A DNA stretch of 50,115 nt. It comes from Bacillota bacterium. GTDB taxonomy: Bacteria > Bacillota > Clostridia > Christensenellales > Aristaeellaceae. The notes beneath the pieces were generated by a model. It was not told the DNA's origin and did no database searches. It saw nothing but the letters and a program-made list of their open reading frames with translations. The DNA lies in NCBI GenBank assembly GCA_023444095.1, contig JAEZRP010000039.1:1-50115 (forward strand), in the 5' to 3' direction. Below, piece by piece: positions 25,459-34,133 of this stretch (position 1 is the stretch's first letter; each line of letters starts with the position of its first letter). Both the position numbers and the translations under genes were made by a program.

Positions 25459-26183
25459 AGCAGGGCATGTTCGATGTGATCTGTGTGCGGGCAGTCGCGA
25501 GAAACACGCACGAGATGGTCCTTTCCGGGGACACCTCCGCGATCACGGCGCCCGGGCAGTTTGTCAACGTGAAGCTCGACAATCTCTACCTGCGCCGCCC
25601 GATGTCCGTCTGCGACCTCGAAGGGGACAGGCTCACGCTGATCTTCAAGGCGGTGGGGAAGGGCACGGCGCAGATGGCGGGCATGGCGAAGGGGACGAGG
25701 CTCGACCTCCTGACCGGGCTTGGGAACGGCTTCGACGCCCAGGACGCGCCCCAAAGCCCGCTCCTCATCGGCGGCGGCGCTGGCGTCCCGCCCCTCTACC
25801 TGCTCGCGAAGGAGCTTCTCAAAATGGGGAAGCAGCCCATCGTGATCATGGGCTTCAACGCGCGGGACGAAATCTTTTACCGGGAAGCATTCGAGGCGCT
25901 CGGGATCGAGGTGCGCGTCACGACCTGCGACGGCGCGGCGGGCTGCACGGCGGGGTTCGTGACGGACGCCATGCGGGAGGACAGGCCCTACGTCATGTCC
26001 TGCGGCCCGGAGCCGATGCTGAAGGCGGTCTACGAAAAGTCCGGCGCGGGGCAGTTCAGCTTCGAGGAGCGCATGGGCTGCGGCTTCGGCGCGTGCCTTC
26101 TGTGCAGCTGCGAGACGAAGTACGGCGCCAAGCGCATCTGCAAGGACGGCCCGGTGCTCCGGAGGGAGGAGATCGTATGGTAG
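25455..26183 (+). CDS. pyrK: Dihydroorotate dehydrogenase B, electron transfer subunit
   Basis: PyrK carries FAD and a [2Fe-2S] cluster and passes electrons from PyrD to NAD+. The 242-residue product has the ferredoxin-reductase-type FAD motif YLRRPMSVCDLE, the nucleotide-binding GGGAGVPPLYLLAKEL, the CGPEPMLKAVYE segment, and a C-terminal cysteine cluster in ERMGCGFGACLLCSCE then RICKDGPV, which ligates the cluster. The ATG overlaps the pyrC stop and the last seven bases overlap pyrD. Presence of PyrK shows the anaerobe-compatible, NAD-linked type 1B enzyme. Confidence 0.96.
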   Translation: MKQGMFDVICVRAVARNTHEMVLSGDTSAITAPGQFVNVKLDNLYLRRPMSVCDLEGDRLTLIFKAVGKGTAQMAGMAKGTRLDLLTGLGNGFDAQDAPQSPLLIGGGAGVPPLYLLAKELLKMGKQPIVIMGFNARDEIFYREAFEALGIEVRVTTCDGAAGCTAGFVTDAMREDRPYVMSCGPEPMLKAVYEKSGAGQFSFEERMGCGFGACLLCSCETKYGAKRICKDGPVLRREEIVW

Positions 26184-27088
26184 ACACGCGGGTCAGTCTG
26201 TGCGGGCTTCCGCTCGAAAACCCGATCATCCCGGCGAGCGGCGTGTTCGGCTTCGGGCACGAGTTCGCGGAGCTTTACGACCTGAACCGGCTCGGCACGT
26301 TCTCGTTCAAGGGCACGACGAAGAACCCCCGCTTCGGGAACCCGCAGCCGCGCGTCGCGGAGTTTGGGGGCGGCATGCTGAACGCGGTGGGGCTTCAGAA
26401 CCCCGGCGTCGAGGCGGTCATCCGGGAAGAGCTTCCCGCGATCCGGGAAATCTTCCGAAAGCCCGTGATGGCGAACGTGAGCGGGTTTTCGGTGGACGAG
26501 TATGTCGAGGTCGCCTCGCTCCTGGACAGGGAGGAGCAGGTCGGCTGGCTCGAGGTGAACATCTCCTGCCCGAACGTCAAACACGGCGGCGCGGCGTTCG
26601 GATCGTCCCCGGAACTCGCGGGCACGGTGACGCGCGCGGTGAAGGCGGCGTGCAAGAAGCCGGTCGTCATGAAGCTCTCGCCCAACGTCACCGACATCGC
26701 GCAAATCGCGCGGGCGTGCGAGGACGCGGGCGCGGACGGGGTGAGCCTCATCAACACCCTCCTCGGCATGCGGATCGACCTCAAAAGACGCAGGCCGCTT
26801 CTCGGAAACGGAACGGGCGGCATGTCCGGCCCGGCGGTCTTCCCGCTCGCGCTCCGGATGGTTTATCAGGTCTACGAGGCGGTGAGGATTCCCATCGTCG
26901 GCATGGGCGGCGTCTCGAGCGCCGAGGATGTGATCGAGATGATGCTCGCGGGCGCGACGGCGGTGGGCGTGGGCGCGGCGAACCTCGTAAACCCCTATGC
27001 AGCCGTCGAGATCATCGGCGATCTGCCCCGGGTGATGGAAGGGCATGGCATTCAGGGACTCAGCGACATCATAGGAGGAGCACACTGA
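26177..27088 (+). CDS. pyrD: Dihydroorotate dehydrogenase B, catalytic subunit
   Basis: Oxidises dihydroorotate to orotate with FMN, in complex with PyrK. The 303-residue product starts MVDTRVSLCGLPLENPIIPA and has the FMN/substrate motifs TTKNPRFGNPQPRV, WLEVNISCPNVKHGG (with the conserved Asn-Cys region of the 1B active site), KLSPNVTDI, and the phosphate-binding GMGGVSSAEDVIEMMLAGAT. The start overlaps the pyrK stop and sits behind GGAGGGAGGAG. Its stop (TGA) shares one base with the ATG of pyrF. Confidence 0.96.
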   Translation: MVDTRVSLCGLPLENPIIPASGVFGFGHEFAELYDLNRLGTFSFKGTTKNPRFGNPQPRVAEFGGGMLNAVGLQNPGVEAVIREELPAIREIFRKPVMANVSGFSVDEYVEVASLLDREEQVGWLEVNISCPNVKHGGAAFGSSPELAGTVTRAVKAACKKPVVMKLSPNVTDIAQIARACEDAGADGVSLINTLLGMRIDLKRRRPLLGNGTGGMSGPAVFPLALRMVYQVYEAVRIPIVGMGGVSSAEDVIEMMLAGATAVGVGAANLVNPYAAVEIIGDLPRVMEGHGIQGLSDIIGGAH

Positions 27089-27786
27089 TGGGAAAAGACG
27101 TCATTATCGCCTGCGACTTCAGCTCGAAGGAGCAAACGCTCGACTTCCTCTCCCGATTTGGCGGGAAACGCCCGTTTGTCAAGATCGGCATGGAGCTTTT
27201 CTACGCGGAGGGGCCCGGGATCGTGCGCGAGATCAAGGCGCGCGGGCACAGGATCTTCCTCGACCTGAAGCTGCACGACATCCCGAACACGGTCATGAAG
27301 GCCATGGCGGTCCTGAAAGACCTCGGCGTCGACATGACGAACCTGCACGCGGCGGGCACGCGCGCCATGATGGAGGCGGCGCGCGAGGGCTTGACGCGCC
27401 CGGACGGCACGCGCGCGCTCCTCATCGCCGTGACGCAGCTCACGTCCACCAGCCCCGCGCGCATGCGGGACGAGCTCTTGATCGACCGCCCGCTTCCCGA
27501 GGTCGTCATGGCCTACGCGGAGAATGCGAAGGCGGCGGGGCTCGACGGCGTGGTGTGCTCGCCCCTCGAGGCGGCGGACGTTCACGGCGCCTGCGGCGCG
27601 GACTTTCTGACCGTCACGCCCGGCGTGCGCTTCGCGGACGGGGACGCCGGGGACCAGAGCCGGATCGCGACCCCCGCGCGGGCGAACGAGATCGGCTCCG
27701 ACTACATCGTGGTGGGCCGCCCGATCACAGCCGCTCTGGACCCGCTCGCGGCCTATGAAAGATGCATGAAGGAGTTTGTGAGATGA
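27088..27786 (+). CDS. pyrF: Orotidine 5'-phosphate decarboxylase
   Basis: Decarboxylates OMP to UMP, the last step of the pathway. The 232-residue product is of the classical type 1 length. It starts KDVIIACDFSSKEQ, has KIGMELFYAEGP, the catalytic LDLKLHDIPNTV with the K-x-x-D-I-P motif, LTQLTST-like TQLTSTSP, and the phosphate-binding GVRFADGDAGDQSR and YIVVGRPITAALDP. AGGAGG lies 8 bases before the ATG. Overlaps pyrD by 1 base and pyrE by 4. Confidence 0.96.
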   Translation: MGKDVIIACDFSSKEQTLDFLSRFGGKRPFVKIGMELFYAEGPGIVREIKARGHRIFLDLKLHDIPNTVMKAMAVLKDLGVDMTNLHAAGTRAMMEAAREGLTRPDGTRALLIAVTQLTSTSPARMRDELLIDRPLPEVVMAYAENAKAAGLDGVVCSPLEAADVHGACGADFLTVTPGVRFADGDAGDQSRIATPARANEIGSDYIVVGRPITAALDPLAAYERCMKEFVR

Positions 27787-28430
27787 TGCGCACGCAGGAA
27801 TTGATCGCGAAGGATCTTCTCAAAATCAAGGCGGTGTTCTTCCGCCCGGACGAGCCGTTCACGTGGGCGAGCGGCATCCGGTCCCCCGTCTACTGCGACA
27901 ACCGGCTCACGCTCTCGGACGTGTCCGTGCGCGCGGACGTCGAAGGCGGGCTGAAGAAAGTCGTCGAGGAGCACTACCCCGAAGCCGAGGCGCTGTTCGG
28001 CACATCGACGGCGGGTATCGCGCACGCCGCCATCACCGCGCACCTGATGAATCTGCCCATGGGCTACGTGCGCTCCGGCGCGAAGGACCACGGACGGAAG
28101 AACCAGATTGAGGGAAAGCTCGTCCCCGGCCAGAAGGTGGTCGTGATCGAGGACCTCATCTCGACGGGCGGGAGCGTGATCGAGGTGGTCGAGATTCTGC
28201 GCGAGGCGGGCGCGGAGGTCCTTGGGATCGCGAGCATCTTCACCTACGGCATGAAAAAGGGCGTCGAGAAGCTGGAAGCCGCGAACGTCCAAAACGTGAG
28301 CCTCACGGACTTCGACACCGTCGCGGCGGTCGCCGCCGAGGAGGGCTACATCGCGCCCCGGGACGTCGCGCGGCTGATCGCGTTCCGGAACGACCCGGCG
28401 GACGAGGGTTGGATCGGAGGCGCGAAATGA
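27783..28430 (+). CDS. pyrE: Orotate phosphoribosyltransferase
   Basis: Joins orotate with PRPP to make OMP. The 215-residue product has FFRPDEPFTWASGIRSPVYC at the N terminus, the flexible-loop YVRSGAKDHGRKNQIEG, and the PRPP-binding motif VVVIEDLISTGGSVIEV. I take the ATG at 27783, which overlaps the pyrF stop (ATGA), with AAGGAG 9 bases upstream; the next codon is also ATG. Ends in an ATGA overlap with pyrB. Confidence 0.96.
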   Translation: MMRTQELIAKDLLKIKAVFFRPDEPFTWASGIRSPVYCDNRLTLSDVSVRADVEGGLKKVVEEHYPEAEALFGTSTAGIAHAAITAHLMNLPMGYVRSGAKDHGRKNQIEGKLVPGQKVVVIEDLISTGGSVIEVVEILREAGAEVLGIASIFTYGMKKGVEKLEAANVQNVSLTDFDTVAAVAAEEGYIAPRDVARLIAFRNDPADEGWIGGAK

Positions 28431-29329
28431 ACGGACTCATCGACATCATGCAGCTTTCGACGGCCGAAATCGACGAGATGATCGCCACCTCGAACGACAT
28501 CATGGAGAACCCGAAAAAGTACGCCGAGGTCCTGCGGGGCAAGAAGCTCGCCACGCTGTTTTTCGAGCCATCGACGCGCACGCGGCTGAGCTTCGAGGCC
28601 GCGATGTACGAGCTGGGCGGAAACGTCATCGGCTTCTCGGAGGCGCAGTCCTCCTCCGCCGCGAAGGGCGAGAGCGTCTCAGACACCGCCATGACCGTCG
28701 CCTGCTACGCGGACATCATCGCCATGCGCCACCCGAAGGAGGGCGCGCCGCTCGTTGCGGACATGCGCGTTTCGATCCCGGTCATTAACGCGGGCGACGG
28801 CGGGCACAACCACCCGACCCAGACGCTTGCGGACCTTCTCACCATCTCGCGCGAGAAGGGGCGGCTTACGAACATGACGGTCGGGCTGTGCGGGGATCTG
28901 AAGTTCGGGCGCACGGTCCACTCGCTGATCTCCGCCATGTCGCGCTACGAGGGGATTGCGTTCGTGCTCATCTCGCCCGAGGAGCTTTGCGTGCCGGAGT
29001 ACGTGCTCCACAAATGTGTGAACTACCGCGAATCCCGAAGCCTCGAGGCGGAGCTTCCAAAGCTCGACATCCTCTACATGACGCGCGTCCAGAAGGAGCG
29101 GTTCTTCAACGAGGCGGACTACGTTCGGCTGAAGGACACCTACGTCCTCACGCCCGAGAAGCTCCAGCTGGCGAAGAAAGACCTCGCGGTCATGCACCCG
29201 CTGCCGCGCGTCAACGAGATCTCGGTGGCGGTGGACGACGATCCGCGCGCGTGCTACTTCCGGCAGATGTACTACGGAAAGATCATTCGCGAGGCGCTCC
29301 TCATGAAGCTGTTGGGGGTGAAACCATGA
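28427..29329 (+). CDS. pyrB: Aspartate carbamoyltransferase, catalytic chain
   Basis: Condenses carbamoyl phosphate and aspartate, the committed step. The 300-residue product has the carbamoyl-phosphate site FFEPSTRTRLSFE, the aspartate-site AQSSSAAKGESVSDT, MRHPKEGAP, and NAGDGGHNHPTQTLADLLTI, and ends with HPLPRVNEIS. GGAGG lies before the ATG at 28427. It is followed, with an ATGA overlap, by a regulatory chain gene, so the enzyme is the allosteric PyrBI type rather than the unregulated Bacillus type. Confidence 0.97.
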   Translation: MNGLIDIMQLSTAEIDEMIATSNDIMENPKKYAEVLRGKKLATLFFEPSTRTRLSFEAAMYELGGNVIGFSEAQSSSAAKGESVSDTAMTVACYADIIAMRHPKEGAPLVADMRVSIPVINAGDGGHNHPTQTLADLLTISREKGRLTNMTVGLCGDLKFGRTVHSLISAMSRYEGIAFVLISPEELCVPEYVLHKCVNYRESRSLEAELPKLDILYMTRVQKERFFNEADYVRLKDTYVLTPEKLQLAKKDLAVMHPLPRVNEISVAVDDDPRACYFRQMYYGKIIREALLMKLLGVKP

Positions 29330-29745
29330 TCATTGGCCAGATTCGGGACGGCATCGTGCTCGACCACATCACCGCCGGGCGCGGCATGGACATCTACAAG
29401 GTCCTCGGACTCGACGAGATGAGCTCGACGGTCGCCATGATCAAGAACGCCGAGTCCACGAAGATGGGCCGCAAGGACATCATCAAGATCGGCGAGGTGA
29501 TCGAGCTCGATTTTACAATACTTGGCTATATCGACCCGGGAATTACCGTTAATATAATTAAAAACGGAACGCTGGTGAAGCGCGAGCGCCTGACGCTCCC
29601 GAAGACGGTCTACGACGTGATCCGCTGCAAGAATCCGCGCTGCATCACGTCCACCGAGCAGGAGATCCGTCACGCGTTCGAGCTGAGCCCCGAGGACGGG
29701 CGGTACCGCTGCCGCTACTGCGACGCGCTCGCCACGAAGGGATAG
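29326..29745 (+). CDS. pyrI: Aspartate carbamoyltransferase, regulatory chain
   Basis: Binds CTP/ATP and holds catalytic trimers together through a zinc domain. The 139-residue product begins with the allosteric domain (IGQIRDGIVLDHITAGRGMD; LGYIDPGITVNIIKNG) and ends with the zinc domain, where the four ligands are visible as C-x4-C (CKNPRC) and C-x2-C (CRYC). The GTGAAACCATG context gives coupling to pyrB. One segment near 29510-29570 is distinctly AT-rich compared with its surroundings, but the frame is intact. Confidence 0.96.
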   Translation: MIIGQIRDGIVLDHITAGRGMDIYKVLGLDEMSSTVAMIKNAESTKMGRKDIIKIGEVIELDFTILGYIDPGITVNIIKNGTLVKRERLTLPKTVYDVIRCKNPRCITSTEQEIRHAFELSPEDGRYRCRYCDALATKG

Positions 29746-29763
29746 GCCGGAACGGAGGCGCGC

Positions 29764-30549
29764 ATGCGCATCGTGATCAAGGTGGGGACCTCGACCATCG
29801 CCCACCAGACGGGCATGACCAACATCCGCCACATCGAGCGGATGGTCAAGGTCATCAGCGACCTCAAGAACGCCGGGCACGAGGTCATCCTCGTGTCCTC
29901 CGGCGCGATCGGCATCGGCGTGGGGAAGCTCGCCCTCGGCGCGCGCCCGAGCGACATGCCGACCAAGCAGGCCGCGGCAGCCGTGGGGCAGGTGGAGCTC
30001 ATGTTCACATACGACAAGCTCTTCGGCGAATACAACCATACGGTCGCGCAGGTGCTCATCACCGGGCCCGACATGAAGGACGACGAGCGCTACCGCAACT
30101 TCATGAACACCGTGGGCCGGCTTCTCGAGCTCCACGTCCTCCCGATCCTCAACGAAAACGACACCGTCTCCACCGAGGAGATCGGCATCGGCGAAAACGA
30201 CACGCTCGGCGCGATCGTCGCGGTGGGCGTGCATGCGGACCTCTACATCATCCTTTCGGACATCGACGGACTCTTTACCGCCGACCCGCGCCGCGATCCG
30301 GACGCGAAGCTCGTGCCCGTGGTCGGGAAGATCACGGCGGACGTGGTCGCGCTCGCGGGCGGGACGGGCTCGAAGCTCGGCTCGGGCGGCATGGCGACCA
30401 AGCTCAAGGCGGCCATGCTCACCACCGAGGCGGGCTGCGACATGGCGATCATCAACGGCGCGCGGCCCGAGCTTCTCTACGAGGTGGCGGAGGGGCGGCC
30501 CGCGGGCACCCGGTTCATCGGAAGGAGGGACGAGGATGACGACCAGTGA
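29764..30549 (+). CDS. proB: Glutamate 5-kinase (short form, no PUA domain)
   Basis: Phosphorylates glutamate, the first step of proline synthesis. The 261-residue product has only the amino acid kinase domain: VIKVGTSTIAH at the N terminus, LVSSGAIGIGVGKL, NENDTVSTEEI for glutamate binding, and SDIDGLFTADPR with GTGSKLGSGGMATKLKAA for ATP. The C-terminal PUA domain of long ProB is absent, as in several Firmicutes. GGAGGC precedes the ATG, 18 bases after pyrI, so it is in the same transcript. Its end overlaps proA by 14 bases. Confidence 0.95.
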   Translation: MRIVIKVGTSTIAHQTGMTNIRHIERMVKVISDLKNAGHEVILVSSGAIGIGVGKLALGARPSDMPTKQAAAAVGQVELMFTYDKLFGEYNHTVAQVLITGPDMKDDERYRNFMNTVGRLLELHVLPILNENDTVSTEEIGIGENDTLGAIVAVGVHADLYIILSDIDGLFTADPRRDPDAKLVPVVGKITADVVALAGGTGSKLGSGGMATKLKAAMLTTEAGCDMAIINGARPELLYEVAEGRPAGTRFIGRRDEDDDQ

Positions 30550-31759
30550 CATTTTGGAGCGCGCCAGGGCGGCGAAGCGGAAGCGCTATGCCCCCGAGGA
30601 GCTGAACGCGGCATTGTACGCCATGGCGGACGCGCTCATCGCCCATACGGACGCGATCCTCTCGGCGAACGCAATGGACGTCGAGGCCGCGCGCGGCGTG
30701 ATCTCGGACGTGATGATCGACCGGCTGTCATTGACCGCGAAGCGCGTCGAGGACATGGCGAAGGGCGTCCGGGACGTCGCGGCGCTCGAATGCCCGGTGG
30801 GGAAACGCATCCGCACCGTCGCGCGCCCGAACGGGCTCACGATTGACCGCGTGCGCGTGCCCTTCGGCGTCGTCGCGATCATTTACGAATCCCGGCCCAA
30901 TGTGACGAGCGACGCTGCGGCGCTTTCCTTAAAGAGCGGCAACGTCTGCGTGCTGCGCGCGGGCAAGGAGGCGTTCCGGTCGGCATCGGCCATCGCCCTG
31001 GCGCTCCGGGAGGGCATCGCTTCCGCTGGTCTCGACCCCGACTACATCAACCTCATTGCGGACCCCACGCGCGAGAGCGCGACGGAGCTCATGCGCGCCA
31101 AGGGGTATGTGGACCTCCTCATCCCGCGCGGCGGCGCGGGGCTCATCCGCGCGGTCGTCGAGAACGCCAGAGTGCCCGTGATCGAGACGGGCACGGGCAT
31201 CTGCCACGTCTATGTGGACGAAACCGCCGACCTTGATATGGCCCTCGACATCGTCGAAAACGCCAAGACCAGCCGCCCCTCGGTGTGCAACGCCGAGGAG
31301 GTGCTGCTCGTGCATTCCGCCGCCGCGGGCGATTACCTCCCGAAGCTCCAGGCGCGCATCCCGCAGGTCGAGTTCCGGCTCTGCCCCCGCGCCGCCCAAA
31401 TCATGAAAGGCGTGCCCGCCGGAGAGAACGATTTTGACACCGAGTTTCTCGACTACATCCTCGCGGTCAGGGTCGTGGATTCGTTGGACGAGGCGATTTC
31501 GCACATCAACCTCCACTCCACTGGCCACTCGGACGCCATCGTGACCCGGGACGAAGGCGCCGCCGCGCGCTTCACCGCCGAGGTGGATTCCGCCGCCGTG
31601 TACGTCAACGCCTCCACCCGCTTCACCGACGGAAGCGAGTTCGGCCTCGGCTGCGAGATGGGCATCTCCACCCAGAAGCTCCACGCGCGCGGGCCGATGG
31701 GACTCGAGGAGCTCACGACCTACAAGTACGTGATCCGGGGAAACGGGCAGGTGCGGTAG
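30536..31759 (+). CDS. proA: Gamma-glutamyl phosphate reductase
   Basis: Reduces glutamyl phosphate to glutamate semialdehyde with NADPH, channelled from ProB. The 407-residue product has the family hallmarks VPFGVVAIIYESRPNVTSDA, VLRAGKEAFRS, LIPRGGAGLIRAV, and the catalytic cysteine in SRPSVCNAEE, plus HSTGHSDAIV and GLGCEMGISTQKLHARGPMG near the end. The ATG at 30536 lies within proB behind GAAGGAGGG. The longer upstream frame from 30233 shadows proB. Last gene of the pyr-pro series; proC is not in the window. Confidence 0.96.
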   Translation: MTTSDILERARAAKRKRYAPEELNAALYAMADALIAHTDAILSANAMDVEAARGVISDVMIDRLSLTAKRVEDMAKGVRDVAALECPVGKRIRTVARPNGLTIDRVRVPFGVVAIIYESRPNVTSDAAALSLKSGNVCVLRAGKEAFRSASAIALALREGIASAGLDPDYINLIADPTRESATELMRAKGYVDLLIPRGGAGLIRAVVENARVPVIETGTGICHVYVDETADLDMALDIVENAKTSRPSVCNAEEVLLVHSAAAGDYLPKLQARIPQVEFRLCPRAAQIMKGVPAGENDFDTEFLDYILAVRVVDSLDEAISHINLHSTGHSDAIVTRDEGAAARFTAEVDSAAVYVNASTRFTDGSEFGLGCEMGISTQKLHARGPMGLEELTTYKYVIRGNGQVR

Positions 31760-31840
31760 GGGGAGCGGGGAGAAAATCGGCATTTCTGAAACGAGCCTTT
31801 CCAGACGTCATCTCGGCGTCGGACGGGCTCTTTCCTTCAT

Positions 31841-31869
31841 TTGACATTTCCGTTCGCGTGTGATAGATT
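31841..31869 (+). promoter_or_regulatory. Promoter of the first NUDIX gene
   Basis: TTGACA (31841-31846), 17-base spacer, TAGATT (31864-31869). The surrounding 100 bases (about 31775-31885) resemble those before the isochorismatase-like gene (about 34722-34850). Confidence 0.78.
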
Positions 31870-31912
31870 GACAATGCGATGCAGAGGCTTATGATGTGGA
31901 CGGTGACGGGAA

Positions 31913-32317
31913 ATGGGGTTTCATACGACATACCGATTCAGCGTACATGCCGCGATCTTCAATGACCGAAAGGAAGTCTTGCTCCTGAAGCAAACCTATA
32001 CCGATCTTCGGTGGGGGTTGCCCGGCGGAGGCGTCGAGGAGGGCGAAACGATCGATCAGGCGATCCTGCGCGAATGCATGGAAGAACTCGGCGTGATTGT
32101 TGAGATTCAGGCGTTCACGGGTCTTTACTACCACCGGGAGTTTCACGCGCAGGTGGGCATTTTCCGGTGCGCCATTTTACCCAATCAGGAAATCCGGCTC
32201 AGCGAAGAGCATTCCGAATACCGCTATTTTCCGATCGACGAACTCGGCAGCGTTCAAAAAATCAGAGTCAGAAACGCGTTGGCAGGGAATGGACAGATCG
32301 CGTCGGCAGTCTTTTAG
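31913..32317 (+). CDS. NUDIX hydrolase 1
   Basis: NUDIX enzymes cleave nucleoside diphosphates linked to another group. The 134-residue product has a near-canonical Nudix box, GGGVEEGETIDQAILRECME followed by ELGV, giving the metal-binding RExxEE-type helix (here RECMEE). The leading LLLKQTYTDLRWGLPGG is typical of MutT-like or ADP-ribose-type members. The ATG at 31913 is the first after the promoter, with only weak GACGGG upstream. Substrate cannot be told. Codon use and GC are below those of the pyr operon. It opens a series of short enzyme genes. Confidence 0.85.
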   Translation: MGFHTTYRFSVHAAIFNDRKEVLLLKQTYTDLRWGLPGGGVEEGETIDQAILRECMEELGVIVEIQAFTGLYYHREFHAQVGIFRCAILPNQEIRLSEEHSEYRYFPIDELGSVQKIRVRNALAGNGQIASAVF

Positions 32318-32395
32318 CCGAACCGCATCCCGTTCTGGAGAATGTGGTTCCCGGGTGCAAGCGAATTTGCGGGAGAAGCGGATGAAGGAGGAGGG

Positions 32396-32830
32396 ATGGG
32401 CTTTATGGACGGTGAACTGAAGATCAGGATGTGCGCGTTTACGCTGGACTGCAAGGACCCGCAGGAACTGGCAAAATTCTACGCGGCGCTGCTTCACTGG
32501 GAAACGATGCCGATCGACGAGGAGTATGCGATCGCATACCCGCCGGGAGCGCGGCAGGGAGCCTATCCCGGCATCACGTTTCAACGAAATCCCGCGTATG
32601 AACCGCCCGTCTGGCCGGAAAAGCCGGAAGCGCAGCAGCAAATGGCGCACCTGGACTTCGCCGTGAATGATTTGGAGGGCGCAGTTCAGTATGCCATCCG
32701 CTGCGGCGCTGCCGTCGCGGACGAGCAGTTTTCCGATCACTGGAGGGTGTTGTTCGACCCCGCCGGACACCCCTTTTGCCTGTGCGAGATGAAATCCGTT
32801 TTCGAGAGCGCCCATTTTGCGTTGCGATAG
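32396..32830 (+). CDS. VOC (glyoxalase/bleomycin resistance) family protein 1
   Basis: VOC proteins are metal-binding beta-alpha-beta-beta-beta enzymes or drug-binding proteins. The 144-residue product carries FTLDCKDPQELAKFYAALLH in the first module and AHLDFAVNDLEGAVQYAIRC, then FDPAGHPFCLCE, in the second. The sequence is clearly related to the VOC protein at 37687-38055 (shared PPVWP, QQQMAH, GHPFCL). The start is either 32396 or 32405; AAGGAGGAGG lies at 32385-32394. Likely a glyoxalase-like resistance or detoxification protein; substrate unknown. Confidence 0.84.
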   Translation: MGFMDGELKIRMCAFTLDCKDPQELAKFYAALLHWETMPIDEEYAIAYPPGARQGAYPGITFQRNPAYEPPVWPEKPEAQQQMAHLDFAVNDLEGAVQYAIRCGAAVADEQFSDHWRVLFDPAGHPFCLCEMKSVFESAHFALR

Positions 32831-32912
32831 AAATTCGCGAAGCCGGGAGGGGACGCGCGATAGCGCTGTCAACGCGGTTTTGGAAACGAAGCATGATCGC
32901 CGAGGGAATGCC

Positions 32913-33359
32913 ATGGACAGCAGCCTGTTTCAGATCCGCGCAACCGGTATCTTAATCGAAAAGGACCATATCTTGCTCGTCAGGCAAAATACATCGGGCA
33001 GGGAATGGTCGCTTCCCGGCGGAAGGGCGGAGGCGGGCGAGCTGCTTGGCGAGGCGGTCGTCAGAGAACTGTTTGAGGAGACGGGCCTCGCGGTCAAGGT
33101 GGAGAGGCTCTTGTATCTGTGCGACAAGCCGGACAGCGTTCCGCCGGTCCTGCACATCACGTTTCTTCTCGCAAGGACCGGCGGGGAAATCGCGCCCCCG
33201 ACGAATGAATTTGACGAAAACCCAATCAGCGACGTTCGATTCGTCCCGGTTTCCCATTTGGAGCAGTACGGATTTTCGAAGCGCTTTGCGGATTTCGCGA
33301 AGAATGGATTTCCCGGCGCGGGCAGCTATATGGGCCTGAAGAAGAACATCGGCTTATAG
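32913..33359 (+). CDS. NUDIX hydrolase 2
   Basis: A 148-residue NUDIX protein with GGRAEAGELLGEAVVRELFE followed by ETGLAV, a canonical Nudix box (RELFEETG). The preceding IEKDHILLVRQNTSGREWSL is typical of MutT/NUDIX family members. The ATG at 32913 follows GAGGGA; frames starting at 32817 overlap the VOC gene without a ribosome site. Substrate unknown. It is not a close relative of NUDIX 1 in sequence outside the box. Confidence 0.85.
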   Translation: MDSSLFQIRATGILIEKDHILLVRQNTSGREWSLPGGRAEAGELLGEAVVRELFEETGLAVKVERLLYLCDKPDSVPPVLHITFLLARTGGEIAPPTNEFDENPISDVRFVPVSHLEQYGFSKRFADFAKNGFPGAGSYMGLKKNIGL

Positions 33360-33419
33360 CCGGGAGGGATCCGATTTCCCGCACTGCCTCCCGAAAATGT
33401 GCGTACACGAGGATGCAAT

Positions 33420-34088
33420 ATGGCGAAACACAGTAAGAAGGAACCGAAAAAGTCCTGGGGCAAGGCCGTTTTCATGGGTTTTCTCGCCCTTCTGGTTCTG
33501 GGCGGCACCTTTTCTGCGGGCTGGTATTTCGGCGTGCGGTCCACCCGCTATCATGGGACGATCCTGCTTGTGAACGGCGAAAACACGCTGCCGGAGGACT
33601 ATGTGCCCGAAGGGCTTGTCAATCTCTACGAGCAGAGGCACTCCTTCCGGCTCGCCGCGAGCGATATTTTCCTGACGCGCGAAACCTACGAGGCGATGGA
33701 AGCCATGTTCGCGGCCGCCGAGGCGGACGATGTGAACGGCTTTATCGTGACCAGCGGCTACCGCACCTACGCGGCGCAAAAGAAGATCTATGAGGAAAGC
33801 GAACCGGGGTTCGCGCAGGCGCCGGGCGCGAGCGAGCACCAGACCGGGCTTGCCTTCGACGTGACCGCCGAAAACAGCGTCACAGGCTTTGAAAGCACCG
33901 AGCAGTACGCCTGGCTTCGGGCGCATGCGCACGAATACGGTTTTATCCAGCGTTATCCCGCGAACATGGCGGACATCACCGGCATTCGCTACGAGCCGTG
34001 GCACTTCCGCTACGTCGGCGTGGCGGCGGCCACCCAGATCCGCGAGAGAGGGATCACGCTCGAGGAGTTTCTGGGCGACGCGAGGTGA
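33420..34088 (+). CDS. D-Ala-D-Ala carboxypeptidase, VanY type
   Basis: A membrane-anchored peptidase (M15B) that trims the terminal D-Ala from peptidoglycan stems. The 222-residue product has a basic N terminus, one membrane anchor (about residues 18-40) and an external zinc domain with VTSGYRTYAAQKKIYEES, the zinc motif SEHQTGLAFDV (S-x-H-x-x-G-x-A-x-D), and YEPWHFRYVG giving the third ligand and catalytic acid. In glycopeptide-resistance clusters VanY lowers the target, but no vanHAX or vanRS lies here, so a housekeeping wall role is more likely. The ATG at 33420 follows GAGG. Confidence 0.9.
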   Translation: MAKHSKKEPKKSWGKAVFMGFLALLVLGGTFSAGWYFGVRSTRYHGTILLVNGENTLPEDYVPEGLVNLYEQRHSFRLAASDIFLTRETYEAMEAMFAAAEADDVNGFIVTSGYRTYAAQKKIYEESEPGFAQAPGASEHQTGLAFDVTAENSVTGFESTEQYAWLRAHAHEYGFIQRYPANMADITGIRYEPWHFRYVGVAAATQIRERGITLEEFLGDAR

Positions 34089-34133
34089 CGATCCCATTCC
34101 ATTGGATTGAAAAGAAAGAGGGGTGTTTCCGAA

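Noticed and set aside
33420..34088. Vancomycin resistance cluster
   Set aside because: A VanY-type protein is present, but vanH, vanA-type ligase, vanX and vanR/vanS are absent nearby.
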